A DNA stretch of 33,336 nucleotides from Bryobacterales bacterium (GCA_016789745.1 JAEUQF010000482.1:1-33336); one strand, 5' to 3'. Positions 17,324-25,417 are shown, counted from the stretch's first letter. Numbers and translations are program-made. The notes: generated by a model not told the origin, from the sequence alone.

Positions 17324-17940
17324 CGTGGAAACCCCGTGATGATGCGATACCCGCCCGGAGTGGAGTTACTGCGCTCCAGCAGTACCCAACTGGTTGTCGG
17401 TGTTGTTGTCCCTTCCTTGCCCCTGGTGACCTTTAGCCCTAACGGCTCATTCATCTCGTGGGAAAACGACTGCCTGTCTCCCGGCTGGGACTTCTCCAGC
17501 CAACTCTCCAACCGTGAGCGATTCACCTCCAGTGTGCGGTTCACCGCATGCTCGGCCGTTGCGCGGTCCCGAAAAGACGAGGCTTCGTTGATGCCTTCGC
17601 GGTTTATCCTGTCTCGCAATCTCCCCTCAGTCCATGCCACGTGATCGCGCACAAGGTGTCCCCCTGCGTCCACATCATGGGTCTGCAGCGTATCACGCCG
17701 AGCGGAGCGCTCCGTGATTCGCGATCTCGCCTCGGCCGACTCCCGCTCTCTTACTCTCTCCTCGGTGACTTGCGCGTCTCGCTCCTGCCTCCGCTCAGTG
17801 TCACGTTCTGTGCGACGCTCGCCTCGCTCGGAACGGCGCTCCACCTCCCGCTCGACGCGACGCTCCTGACGTTCTGTCCGTCTCGGCCCATCGGCGAGCA
17901 CGGCCGCCGCGATCATAAATAGAATGGCAACAGTTCGCAT
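17320..17940 (-). CDS. Secreted RNase A-like toxin (CdiA-CT type) with charged coiled-coil lead
   Basis: A 206-residue protein. Residues 1-16 are a Sec signal peptide (MRTVAILFMIAAAVLA). Residues 19-80 are almost only Arg and Glu with a few Thr/Ser, predicted as a long charged helix. The C-terminal domain (about 88-206) matches the bacterial CdiA-CT RNase A family: GGHLVRDHVAWTEGRLRDR, SSFRDRATAEHAV, NRSRLESWL and the ending GGYRIITGFP. The Y. kristensenii toxin, as recalled, uses H175, R186, T276 and Y278. Here H100 and R111 keep the 11-residue spacing, T202 matches the threonine and the tyrosine is F204. The cognate immunity gene overlaps its stop. It lacks the giant CdiA stalk, so delivery must differ. 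Confidence 0.85.
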   Translation of the reverse strand: MRTVAILFMIAAAVLADGPRRTERQERRVEREVERRSERGERRTERDTERRQERDAQVTEERVRERESAEARSRITERSARRDTLQTHDVDAGGHLVRDHVAWTEGRLRDRINREGINEASSFRDRATAEHAVNRTLEVNRSRLESWLEKSQPGDRQSFSHEMNEPLGLKVTRGKEGTTTPTTSWVLLERSNSTPGGYRIITGFPR

Positions 17941-17952
17941 CTATCTTGCCCC

Positions 17953-18960
17953 TTATTTCAGTTCGATGTCGACAGTTAGCAATGGCATCTCACAAGCACG
18001 CCCGGTTCGGTGGCATCTTGGAGTCACTTTTACCGGGTAAACGCCCTTAGCGTCGTAACGATGTGTCGCAATGGGCTCACTCGTCTCCGCTTGCCCGCCA
18101 TCTCCGAAATCCCAAAGATAGGTCACGTTACTTCCACACGTGCTGGACTGCTGATTCACTTTCAGCGTTACCGTACTGCCCTGGATCGGCTCCGGCTCCA
18201 CACTCCCCGTTACAGCAGCAGCCGTGCAACGCAGACCGGGCGCCACTTGCTGCATCGTCGTGATCCGGAATCCCGGCAAACCCGCAATCTCGTCCGCGAA
18301 ACATACTTCCCGTTCGCACTTGGAGATTGCCCGCGCCGGGAGCGCGTCCAGAAACGGCGCAGCCTTGTCCAACTGCTTCAGTGAAATCAGGTGCTTAAGG
18401 TAGTTCTGGATGTGCTCCTGGATGGCGTCCACGGTCACTTCGTCAGTTTGCCCTGGGGTGTAGAGCACAGCGGCCAACATAGCGTCATGGGCCCAAAGAT
18501 CCTGGTCAAGTATGACGATCCCGAATTCCTTGGCCGGCAGCTTAATCTCAGGGTAGGCGCAAACGAGCGCATTGGGACATCGCGCATACGCCTTGAAGCC
18601 CTGCGCTTCCATCCAGCGGCGGATGAACCCGCCGTCCTGAATGATGCGGGTCTCCGGCCGAGTCAGGTATCCCGTGTAATTTCCGGCGGCGTCGAACACG
18701 AGCAACCACATGTCAGGATAGGTGCTGGCCGACTTGGGCGCCCCGGAGCAGAGCGGGGTGCCGGGAACGCAGATGAAAGGAGTGTCCAGTGCGAAGTCCC
18801 AAGCCGCTCCACTGCGGTTCTCGCGAGGGGCGGTTAATTCTACACTCGCCGTTCTTGTCCAACTGGGATCTGGTTCATTGATCGGAGGCACCTCGAATGG
18901 TGGTCGCTGAGCCTGCGCGATCGCATGGAAGAGGATCATCAAAAGGGGAAGAATCGACAT
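17953..18960 (-). CDS. Secreted protein with C-terminal PKD domain
   Basis: About 335 residues. The ATG at 18960 is chosen because an AGGAG lies nine bases upstream and the protein then begins directly with a signal peptide (MSILPLLMILFHAIAQAQ). An in-frame ATG at 18981 is also possible. Residues 20-270 are of unknown type, with paired cysteines that suggest disulfides outside the cytoplasm. The last 90 residues are a PKD-type beta sandwich, marked by VTYLWDFGDGG and HRYDAKGVYPVKV. It lies 12 bases upstream of the toxin gene, so it probably heads that operon. It might help present or secrete the toxin, but this rests only on position. Confidence 0.82.
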   Translation of the reverse strand: MSILPLLMILFHAIAQAQRPPFEVPPINEPDPSWTRTASVELTAPRENRSGAAWDFALDTPFICVPGTPLCSGAPKSASTYPDMWLLVFDAAGNYTGYLTRPETRIIQDGGFIRRWMEAQGFKAYARCPNALVCAYPEIKLPAKEFGIVILDQDLWAHDAMLAAVLYTPGQTDEVTVDAIQEHIQNYLKHLISLKQLDKAAPFLDALPARAISKCEREVCFADEIAGLPGFRITTMQQVAPGLRCTAAAVTGSVEPEPIQGSTVTLKVNQQSSTCGSNVTYLWDFGDGGQAETSEPIATHRYDAKGVYPVKVTPRCHRTGRACEMPLLTVDIELK

Positions 18961-19076
18961 CCTAGTGAACTCCTGCTTCATATAGCGATTTCTTCGCGGG
19001 CAATTGCTCACCATATTACTGCCAAATTCCAGGAGAGGTGAGTGCCCCTCCCAGGAAGGTGCGCTGCGCATCGGCG

Positions 19077-19268
19077 TCAGTTTGCCATACGTAGCCGGAG
19101 CAGGAAGTCGCTTGGGAGCTCCGAGGGGTTACGCGGCGGAGTCTTCAACCCTGCCGCGTCCGCCGCGGAGCGAATAAAGTCAACGTACTGCTGGGTGGTC
19201 AGTGCGTACCGCGCATCAGTCCATTGATGAATCAGCGCGACGATGGTACGGCGCTGCGCCTGGATACC
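19077..19268 (-). pseudogene. C-terminal remnant of an unidentified gene
   Basis: An open stretch of about 63 codons without a start codon, ending in TGA at 19077-19079. It reads RTIVALIHQWTDARYALTTQ, then YVDFIRSAADAAGLKTPP and a natural-looking end (LPSDFLLRLRMAN). It begins just after the CpaF-like homology ends and in a different frame. It looks like the tail of a separate gene joined by deletion. The family was not recognised. Confidence 0.5.
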
Positions 19269-19666
19269 TCAGCAATCTCCATCACCATCCGGCGTCCACT
19301 AAGGCGCGCTAACTGGGCGCTGCTATCAATCGCGGAAACGACCTGTGCGCGTAGAGCCTGCATTGGCATCTCGACACCGCTCATCAGGGCCATTGTCTCG
19401 AGGCGGCTGAGTGCGTCGCGCGCGAAATTGGCGTGCAGCGTTGACATGGAGCCTTTACGACCGGACGTCAGCGTCTGAATGAGGTCCAGCGCCGCTCCCC
19501 GACGCACTTCCCCGATGATGATCCGGTCCGGGCGCATGCGTAGTGCGGAGTGCGGAGTGAAAAAGTCATTTATGGTCACTTCTCCGATCCCCTTGCGGTC
19601 CGGCGGAACGGTCTCAAACGACGTCGTGATCGAGGTTGTAGCCCGGAAGATGTCATCCCGGTCCAT
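19232..19666 (-). pseudogene. Truncated CpaF/TadA-type secretion ATPase
   Basis: 144 residues from ATG 19666, four bases after the FHA gene stop. Residues about 16-130 match the C-terminal half of CpaF-type ATPases: ETVPPDRKGIGEVTINDF, ALRMRPDRIIIGEVR (Walker B region), GSMSTLHANFARDALSRLE and EMPMQALRAQVVSAID. The N-terminal half with Walker A is absent, and the usual GEVRGGE is RRGA. Family members are normally 400-500 residues. The protein cannot hydrolyse ATP as it stands. Most likely an internal deletion removed the front half and fused the end to another fragment; a short functional remnant is less likely. No pilus or secretion genes are nearby. Confidence 0.8.
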
Positions 19667-19670
19667 CGAT

Positions 19671-20582
19671 TCACCGCTTGCGGGCTTCGAAAACAAGGGT
19701 GGACTCCCCAATCATGATACGGTCACCCGGACCGATCGGACATTCCGTAACGGCCCTTCCGTTCACCTTGGTGACAAGGTTCCGCCGGCTTGCCTCCGGG
19801 GAGACTCTCAAAGTGGGTGTCCCCTGTACAAGGCTGACGGTTGCATGGTGAGCCGCGGCTTTTGCATCCGGTACATAGACATCGACGTCGTGCCCGCTGC
19901 CGATGACACCGATTCGCCTCTTTGGCGACTTAGTGTCGAGAAACGTCGAGACGGAGTAGCGATGTCCCTTCAGCTTCTGCTTCACGCTACTCTCGACAAC
20001 AAGCCAAGCATCGCCGAAATGAACGATGACAAATGCGGCACCGGCCGCTATACCAGCGCCAAGAACCATTAAGGCTTGAACAACGCGGTACTGAGTAGCC
20101 CAGTCCGAAGGCGCGCCGCGGCCCATCTCGCAAAACGTACCGCCTAGAGTTGCGCCTGCAAGTCCGCCAACCAGGCCTTTCCAGAACTGTGTACCCTTTC
20201 CAATGCACTCGCCAATGCCGAGTAACGCGCCAAGGAGTAGCCAGCAGGAGACGCCCGCAAAGAAGCGAAAGTGGACAGCGAGAACAGTTCGTTGTTCGTA
20301 AGCGAAGTCTGCCAATGGCAGCGCAAGTGCGCCTGCCACCGCACCGAGTAATGCGGACTGTAGTGAGAATCTGACCAACCGGCCGAAATCACCGACTCGG
20401 ATTCCCTCGTACGCTCCGATGGCAAACCCGAGGATTACGCCAAATACGCAGCCGCGTGCTGCATTTATAGCGGGCGTCATTCGCTCAACCTGGAACATGA
20501 TGGCCAGAGCATACCAACCCAGCAAGCCACCCGTTGCTCCGAGAAGGAGGTAGGTATAGGTACGGGAACTCAGGAGTGTCAT
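19671..20582 (-). CDS. Polytopic membrane protein with C-terminal FHA domain
   Basis: The 303-residue protein starts at ATG 20582, overlapping the vWA-RING stop by four bases. About six hydrophobic segments (roughly 10-30, 43-60, 73-92, 100-125, 135-150, 168-190) are Gly/Ala-rich. The C-terminal 85 residues form an FHA domain (IGVIGSGHDVDVYVPD, HHATVSL, TKVNGRAV, GPGDRIMIGESTLVF) on the cytosolic side. FHA domains bind phosphothreonine. The overlap places it in the ubiquitin-like operon, where it could recruit phosphorylated targets to the membrane conjugation machinery (inference). No enzymatic motif is seen. Confidence 0.87.
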   Translation of the reverse strand: MTLLSSRTYTYLLLGATGGLLGWYALAIMFQVERMTPAINAARGCVFGVILGFAIGAYEGIRVGDFGRLVRFSLQSALLGAVAGALALPLADFAYEQRTVLAVHFRFFAGVSCWLLLGALLGIGECIGKGTQFWKGLVGGLAGATLGGTFCEMGRGAPSDWATQYRVVQALMVLGAGIAAGAAFVIVHFGDAWLVVESSVKQKLKGHRYSVSTFLDTKSPKRRIGVIGSGHDVDVYVPDAKAAAHHATVSLVQGTPTLRVSPEASRRNLVTKVNGRAVTECPIGPGDRIMIGESTLVFEARKR

Positions 20583-22138
20583 GCGCCCTGCCCTTTGGAT
20601 TTTGGCTTGTCGGCCTCCGCCCCCTCGTCTTGCAGAGGCATCGACTGCTTGCAATACCAGCAACTATCGACATTCATGTGCCAACAGCCGATGTGGTGCG
20701 GTTTGGCGCACTCCGGGTTGGGGCATATGACAAGGGTGTCGCCAACTTTGAACAGGTCGCCGCGCCACTGCTCGTTGGCGCATTCTTTACCCAGGTAGGC
20801 ACTGTCCTTGCTGACCTTCACGATCGCACGGTTACGGGCGCCGCGACTCTGCAAAGTTGCCACTTTACTTACGATCACCGGCAGTGTAGCCAAAAGCGCC
20901 AGCAGGCTGGCATGGATGAGGAAGATGCGGTGCGCCAAGTTTGCATCGGGTTTGTGGCCAACGCCAGAACCAGAGGTGTTGATGTGATTGGGGGGCACGG
21001 GTGGAATCATTATGGACTCCAGGGTTTCGCCATTCCATCGGAAAGGTATATCCTGCGGCGGCTGTCCATTCGGAGCCGTGAAGTGGATAGTAGCGACGTT
21101 GTCCCCGCTCGGATGTCCAAGCTTCGGGTCGAACGTAAATTCGATCGTGTACTCGTGGCCGATGTAGTCGGTCATCTGTCGTAGGAAGTCGCCGACGGCC
21201 TTGGCTAGTTCGTCTTTGTACGCATCTGGGGCGCGATTATAGAGGTCACTCAACCGGGCCGTGTCAATACAGTTTTTGGTACCCTTCGTCGCGATGGACA
21301 GGCGCGTGAGCGTCCCGCAATCGACGTAGGCGTTTGTGAACAGGCCGGCATTGGGGTTCCCGATGCCTAGCGTATGAACCTGGATGGACTCACCCAGTTC
21401 CCGCCAACGGCGGAGCACCTGAGGTTCGCCCTCGCTCCGCTGCCAACGCAAATAGGCCGTCCGCTGCCGGTCCAAGTAGTAGTCTGGCGACTCATCCTTA
21501 CCGTCCGTCAATACCAAAACGTGCGGAACGCCGGCACGGCTAGCTTCCTCCAAGGCAAAGCGCATGCCGTGGTATAGCGCCGTTGGCAGGTTCTCGGGGA
21601 TCGCCGCCAAACTCTCGACCGAGGTTCGAAACCGGCCCAGATCCTTAGTCAATGGCTGCACCACGCGGGGAGGTTCGATACTGTCATCGAAGAATTCCGC
21701 CAACATCAACTCCGTGCCCTGCGCCAACTCGCCGCCTGAAGCGCGTTGAGGGGACCCGACCATTTGGCGAAGGGCGTCCTTCACTGCTGTCATCTTGTTG
21801 AAGCTGTCGTCCCGCTCAATGCCAGTCGGGTACAGCATGCTGGCGCTTACATCAACCAGAACCATGACGGATTGCGCCGACCGTGCTGTGGATTGCGTCG
21901 AGAGGGTTGCACTGACCTCGTGCGTCCCGTTCAGCCGAACTCGCATGTTACCCGGCAATAGCTTGAAGGACTTATCCGGACAATCCAACGAAAAGCTGTA
22001 CGATAGAACCCTGTTTGTCTGATTTGGATGCGCTTGTCTGCCGGAGGTAAGTGTGCAAGCGCCGAAGGCCGGCCATGCCGAAAGACAGCACATCACCAGT
22101 AGCTCGAGTACCAGGAATGAGCGACGTTTCAGCATCAT
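20579..22138 (-). CDS. Membrane vWA protein with cytosolic RING-like zinc finger (candidate E3)
   Basis: The 519-residue protein has a signal peptide (1-26) and a vWA domain from about 90 with a perfect MIDAS, DVSAS (96-100), and TDGKDES (211-217). A membrane helix lies at 404-424. The cytosolic tail holds a compact Cys/His cluster: C472, C477, H481, H482, C485, H487, C493 and C496, with C453 upstream. This resembles the prokaryotic RING/treble-clef families described by Aravind and colleagues, in which CW after an HxxC is typical. Its start overlaps the JAMM stop by four bases, in an operon with E1, E2 and Ubl. A RING-like domain there suggests an E3-like role, with the vWA sensing an outside ligand (inference). 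Confidence 0.87.
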   Translation of the reverse strand: MMLKRRSFLVLELLVMCCLSAWPAFGACTLTSGRQAHPNQTNRVLSYSFSLDCPDKSFKLLPGNMRVRLNGTHEVSATLSTQSTARSAQSVMVLVDVSASMLYPTGIERDDSFNKMTAVKDALRQMVGSPQRASGGELAQGTELMLAEFFDDSIEPPRVVQPLTKDLGRFRTSVESLAAIPENLPTALYHGMRFALEEASRAGVPHVLVLTDGKDESPDYYLDRQRTAYLRWQRSEGEPQVLRRWRELGESIQVHTLGIGNPNAGLFTNAYVDCGTLTRLSIATKGTKNCIDTARLSDLYNRAPDAYKDELAKAVGDFLRQMTDYIGHEYTIEFTFDPKLGHPSGDNVATIHFTAPNGQPPQDIPFRWNGETLESIMIPPVPPNHINTSGSGVGHKPDANLAHRIFLIHASLLALLATLPVIVSKVATLQSRGARNRAIVKVSKDSAYLGKECANEQWRGDLFKVGDTLVICPNPECAKPHHIGCWHMNVDSCWYCKQSMPLQDEGAEADKPKSKGQGA

Positions 22139-24093
22139 TTTCCCTTCGGCAACTTCTGCTTAGACTTTTCTTCCGCATCCTGCATGCGCCGGGCAATACC
22201 CTCAAGTGCCTTCGCCAGATCGAGGTGAAGTCCCACCACATCCTTACCAGTGAATGCATTGGCAAACCTCCGCAGCGTACGTGGATCACTCACGCTCTGC
22301 AGCTTCTTGTCAATGATCTTCTCGTCAGCAAGAGACAGCCGAGTCTTCAGACTACCGATCGCACCGCGTACATTCTCCAGGCAGGTCTTGGGTGGCGTTC
22401 CGGCCTTCAGGCAATTTCGCAACTGGCCGGCGACGGAGACTAGATCGCCTGAAACGGTACTCGGCGTTCCTTGCCCTGCTGTCAGAGGAGGCTTGGATTT
22501 ATCGTCGTTGGTCTGTGGGTTGTGGTCCTTCGGGGGCGTCGCCTCGGGCTTGGCGGTACTTGAAGCCGCCGGGTAAGCTTCCCCTACCATGTTGCTTTTG
22601 GGCTCGTGTTGCCCCCCACCCGCTGTCTGTGAAGTTGTCTGCTTAGCGGGCGCCGAAGGGTCTACTATGACGGCTTTCGTGGAAGGTTGCGGCTGTCGAT
22701 CAACAGTCCGTGTTCTTGCGGCTGCTGCATTCGCGCGCTCAGCTGCCGCTGCTTTGAGCTCGGCATTCTGGGCAATCTTGCTTAGCCTCTCCGCGGCTTC
22801 CCGTGCCTCTTCGAGTTTAGCTTGTGCCTGCCTCGTTTGCTGCTGGGTGGTCTTTCGCAGTTGCTCTGCCAGGCGATTTGCGTCGTCTGCTTCCTTACGG
22901 ATGAGCATCGCTTGGATCTTGTAGCGCAAGGCCTCCAATTGGATCTGCTGACTCTGAGAGGCTTCCGGTGATTTTCTATCGACAATACGCAGGTCGTAAG
23001 TTTTAGTATCGGCGACAAAGGCTGATTGATCCTTGAATTGCAGGGTCTTGGGCGTCGGCGTTACCTTAAACCATGGCTCCTTCCCATCCTCCCGAATGAG
23101 ATGCAGGCTCAGCGGTTCTGAAACAACGCCGCCTTCAGAGACTCGCGCCTCCATGCGAGACACGCTTGCTGCATTTTCGATCTGAGCCCACACTTCCAGA
23201 CCGTCCTGTACATTGGCGCCCTGCGGAAGGCGCGCCTCGGCCCGAATCAAACGCATCCGCGGTTCCGGTGCGGGCCAGAAGAACCATGCCATGGCCGCCA
23301 ACCCACCCGCCAGGGCCGCAGCCATTACCTTGTTGAAAGACTTGGTTGTTTCCGGCACCACCTCTGTGGAACCGATCACCGGGCCCCGCGGCTTCTGCAA
23401 CTCTTCAACAGGCTGGCGCCGCAAGGTCTTCCCAGTTACCGCATCGAAGCTCAAGTAATGCTTCCATTGCATGGCCGTCCGGCGTTGTTCTAGTGCCCGG
23501 CCCTCGAGCAACTCGTAAAAGGGAAGTGGCATCCTCCCGTCGAGTACTCCCTTGCGGCAACCGAAGAATCCGCCAAGATTGCGGATTGGATCCACGACCA
23601 TGGCTGTCTTGAAGGGTTCGCTGAAATACTGCCCATGCAGGACGAGGTCCTGGGGTGAGAGGAAGATCTCGATGTTCGGATGAGAATGGTACCAGCCCAC
23701 CAGTTCCTTCCCCCGGAAGCGCATGTTCAAGTCACTGTTGAGCACAGCCCACGACTCAGGCGGGAAAGAGACCGAAACATTGGTGCTCTCGGTATACTTG
23801 GCGCGGCAACACTCGTCAATGACAATGTACTCGCGCTTGGAAACCGGACAACGATAGCGGTTGCCCAACAGAAAGCCGCCATTCTCCTTGTCCGATTCGG
23901 CAAGGTGGGCGGCAACCTGCAGAAGGACATACTGGGTGACCACGATATCGATGTCGCCCGTGCCAGCGTCCTTTGCCGTGGTTGACTCCCAGAAGATTAC
24001 CTTCTCGCGCGGCAGCGCCATTTCGAGTGCGATGAAGTCGATCTCCGGAGCGCCAAGATCGAAACTGGCTGAGTTTGGGGCGTCGTCTTGCAT
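22135..24093 (-). CDS. Membrane-anchored JAMM/MPN isopeptidase
   Basis: The 652-residue protein has an N-terminal JAB/MPN domain (about 50-200) with the full metalloprotease motif: E70 (ENGGFLLG), H136-S-H138, seven residues, S146, two residues, D149. This is the zinc site of deubiquitinating enzymes that cleave after a C-terminal glycine. A linker leads to one membrane helix (about 256-273). The rest lies outside: a beta domain (280-375), an Ala/Glu/Gln/Arg coiled coil (about 385-470), a Pro/Thr/Ser-rich linker and a helical C-terminal domain with a cysteine pair. The JAMM domain should be cytosolic, where it could trim the Ubl tail and remove conjugates. A purine-rich AGGGA precedes ATG 24093. 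Confidence 0.92.
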   Translation of the reverse strand: MQDDAPNSASFDLGAPEIDFIALEMALPREKVIFWESTTAKDAGTGDIDIVVTQYVLLQVAAHLAESDKENGGFLLGNRYRCPVSKREYIVIDECCRAKYTESTNVSVSFPPESWAVLNSDLNMRFRGKELVGWYHSHPNIEIFLSPQDLVLHGQYFSEPFKTAMVVDPIRNLGGFFGCRKGVLDGRMPLPFYELLEGRALEQRRTAMQWKHYLSFDAVTGKTLRRQPVEELQKPRGPVIGSTEVVPETTKSFNKVMAAALAGGLAAMAWFFWPAPEPRMRLIRAEARLPQGANVQDGLEVWAQIENAASVSRMEARVSEGGVVSEPLSLHLIREDGKEPWFKVTPTPKTLQFKDQSAFVADTKTYDLRIVDRKSPEASQSQQIQLEALRYKIQAMLIRKEADDANRLAEQLRKTTQQQTRQAQAKLEEAREAAERLSKIAQNAELKAAAAERANAAAARTRTVDRQPQPSTKAVIVDPSAPAKQTTSQTAGGGQHEPKSNMVGEAYPAASSTAKPEATPPKDHNPQTNDDKSKPPLTAGQGTPSTVSGDLVSVAGQLRNCLKAGTPPKTCLENVRGAIGSLKTRLSLADEKIIDKKLQSVSDPRTLRRFANAFTGKDVVGLHLDLAKALEGIARRMQDAEEKSKQKLPKGK

Positions 24094-24117
24094 GCGTTTC
24101 CCTATTCGCTTAACAAG

Positions 24118-24804
24118 TTAGTCTGCGTCTTGCACGGGGGCCCAATCATCGGCCACGTCAGCGTCGTCCGGATGGGGATCGTCAAACGTGTCGGTGCCTG
24201 CATCCGCCTGCGCCGGCGGCATGTCGGGAATTGAGTCCAGCAACGGTCGGCTATCCAGCGGTTGGTTGGGGCCGACCCACCCTTTAGGCTCGGCTTCGGC
24301 CACCACCCAAGTGGCCACCTCCTGGTCGAAAGGAAACGGGGGTTCCCACTTGGCGTGATAGCGTTTGTACTGAACCATTTCGCCGAGGTACAAAATCAGC
24401 TCTACCAGGGGCTTGCGCACCATGTGGCTGGTAGCCTCGTCAGTGCACACGTGGCGCGGTGGCGTGCGTTCAATGTTGGGGTGCCAGATGTCAGTCAACC
24501 AAACCAGTCTTGGCTGTCGGCCCGGATACTCGGGCGTGAGCGTAATCTCCACTTCGTGGTGATCTCCCACGAGCGGGCGCCGCTCCTTGCTCCCATTCGG
24601 TAGTTCGTGTAACTTAACCCCGATGAATCCGTTACACCGATACGTCACTATATATTTTTCAGGTGGCCGCCCCTGGATATGGTCCACCGGACGTATCCGG
24701 ATCATCCGACTGCGTCCCTGCAACGCGAGGAGTTCCGAGTGATCCTGCTCCAGCCTATGCCTGCGGCGAACACGGAGATCCTTTTCCATGTCTTCGGTGG
24801 ACAT
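24118..24804 (-). CDS. E2-like (UBC-fold) conjugating enzyme
   Basis: The 228-residue protein carries the E2 core: the beta strand YIVTYRCNGF, VEITLTPEYPGRQPRLVWLT (the YPxxxP element), WHPNI at 107-111 and the probable catalytic cysteine C120 in RHVCTDEA. In eukaryotic E2s the HPN motif precedes the active cysteine by eight residues; here the distance is ten. A conserved helix (KPLVELILYLGEMVQ) follows. The C-terminal 45 residues are acidic and look disordered. Its start lies one base after the Ubl stop, so the two are probably made together. It would take the Ubl from E1 as a thioester. It might represent a bacterial E2 subfamily, to be confirmed by profile search. Confidence 0.87.
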   Translation of the reverse strand: MSTEDMEKDLRVRRRHRLEQDHSELLALQGRSRMIRIRPVDHIQGRPPEKYIVTYRCNGFIGVKLHELPNGSKERRPLVGDHHEVEITLTPEYPGRQPRLVWLTDIWHPNIERTPPRHVCTDEATSHMVRKPLVELILYLGEMVQYKRYHAKWEPPFPFDQEVATWVVAEAEPKGWVGPNQPLDSRPLLDSIPDMPPAQADAGTDTFDDPHPDDADVADDWAPVQDAD

Positions 24805-24805
24805 G

Positions 24806-25417
24806 TTAGTGATCCTCTCTTCCCCCAGCGATAGCCGCGGAGAAAATCAGCAGACTGTCTCCCGGTTTGGCGCCGGCGCGTTCCAGGGTTTCGTTCGGAT
24901 TCATCTTGCGTGCCGAGCGGTCCAGTCGGACCTCGAACGAAGTATCCACGGAGCGGCCGTCGGGGCTCTTTAGGGGTTGATGCTTGCCCACGAATGCCAA
25001 GATGTCTGGCACCGTTGCCGAGAGCGGGAAAATCAGGTCCTCCCGTAGCCTCTGAAAGTTCACCCACACCTGCAGTTTGACTGTCGCTTGTGGCAAAGGC
25101 GGAGCAGGCGGAGGTTCCGCGGGCGTCTGGGTCTCAACGCCGCCGCTGTCTTCCAGAAATTGCAGGGTAACAAAGCCTGTCAGTCCCTGATCGCCTAACG
25201 ACTTATCCGGTTCCAGGAACCGATTTTGCTCCTGGCAAAACAGGCGATAATTAATCGCGGATCCGTTCCGAGCGCTTGGCACCCTCAGTTTCAGCTTGAT
25301 AGCATTGACGATCTGGGAGGCAAGCGTGTCCTTGGGAAAAGCTTTGGGGGGAAACTTGAGTCCATGCTTCTGGGGATCCTTACTCGGCACTTTGACCACT
25401 AAGGTAACCGTGTCCAT
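24806..25417 (-). CDS. Tandem ubiquitin-like (beta-grasp) protein with processable C-terminus
   Basis: The 203-residue protein has two beta-grasp domains, about 1-90 (VTLVVKVPSKD through GFVTLQFLED) and 111-199 (VKLQVWVNFQRLREDL through GDSLLIFSAAIAGG), separated by a Pro/Ala/Glu linker (96-110). Both show the strand-helix-strand order and the late hydrophobic strand expected of the fold. The protein ends IAGG-REDH: a diglycine at 198-199 plus four residues. Such a tail would have to be removed, presumably by the JAMM protein, before E1 could adenylate the glycine. AGGAGAAGG precedes ATG 25417. The fold call rests on pattern and context, as these domains diverge strongly. It resembles YukD/BilA-type Ubls more than ubiquitin itself. 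Confidence 0.87.
   Translation of the reverse strand: MDTVTLVVKVPSKDPQKHGLKFPPKAFPKDTLASQIVNAIKLKLRVPSARNGSAINYRLFCQEQNRFLEPDKSLGDQGLTGFVTLQFLEDSGGVETQTPAEPPPAPPLPQATVKLQVWVNFQRLREDLIFPLSATVPDILAFVGKHQPLKSPDGRSVDTSFEVRLDRSARKMNPNETLERAGAKPGDSLLIFSAAIAGGREDH

Noticed and set aside
19232..19666. Functional Flp/Tad pilus ATPase
   Set aside because: The Walker A half is missing and no pilin, prepilin peptidase or secretin gene is present.
20534..21184. 216-codon forward frame
   Set aside because: Antisense to the vWA-RING gene; no recognisable domain.
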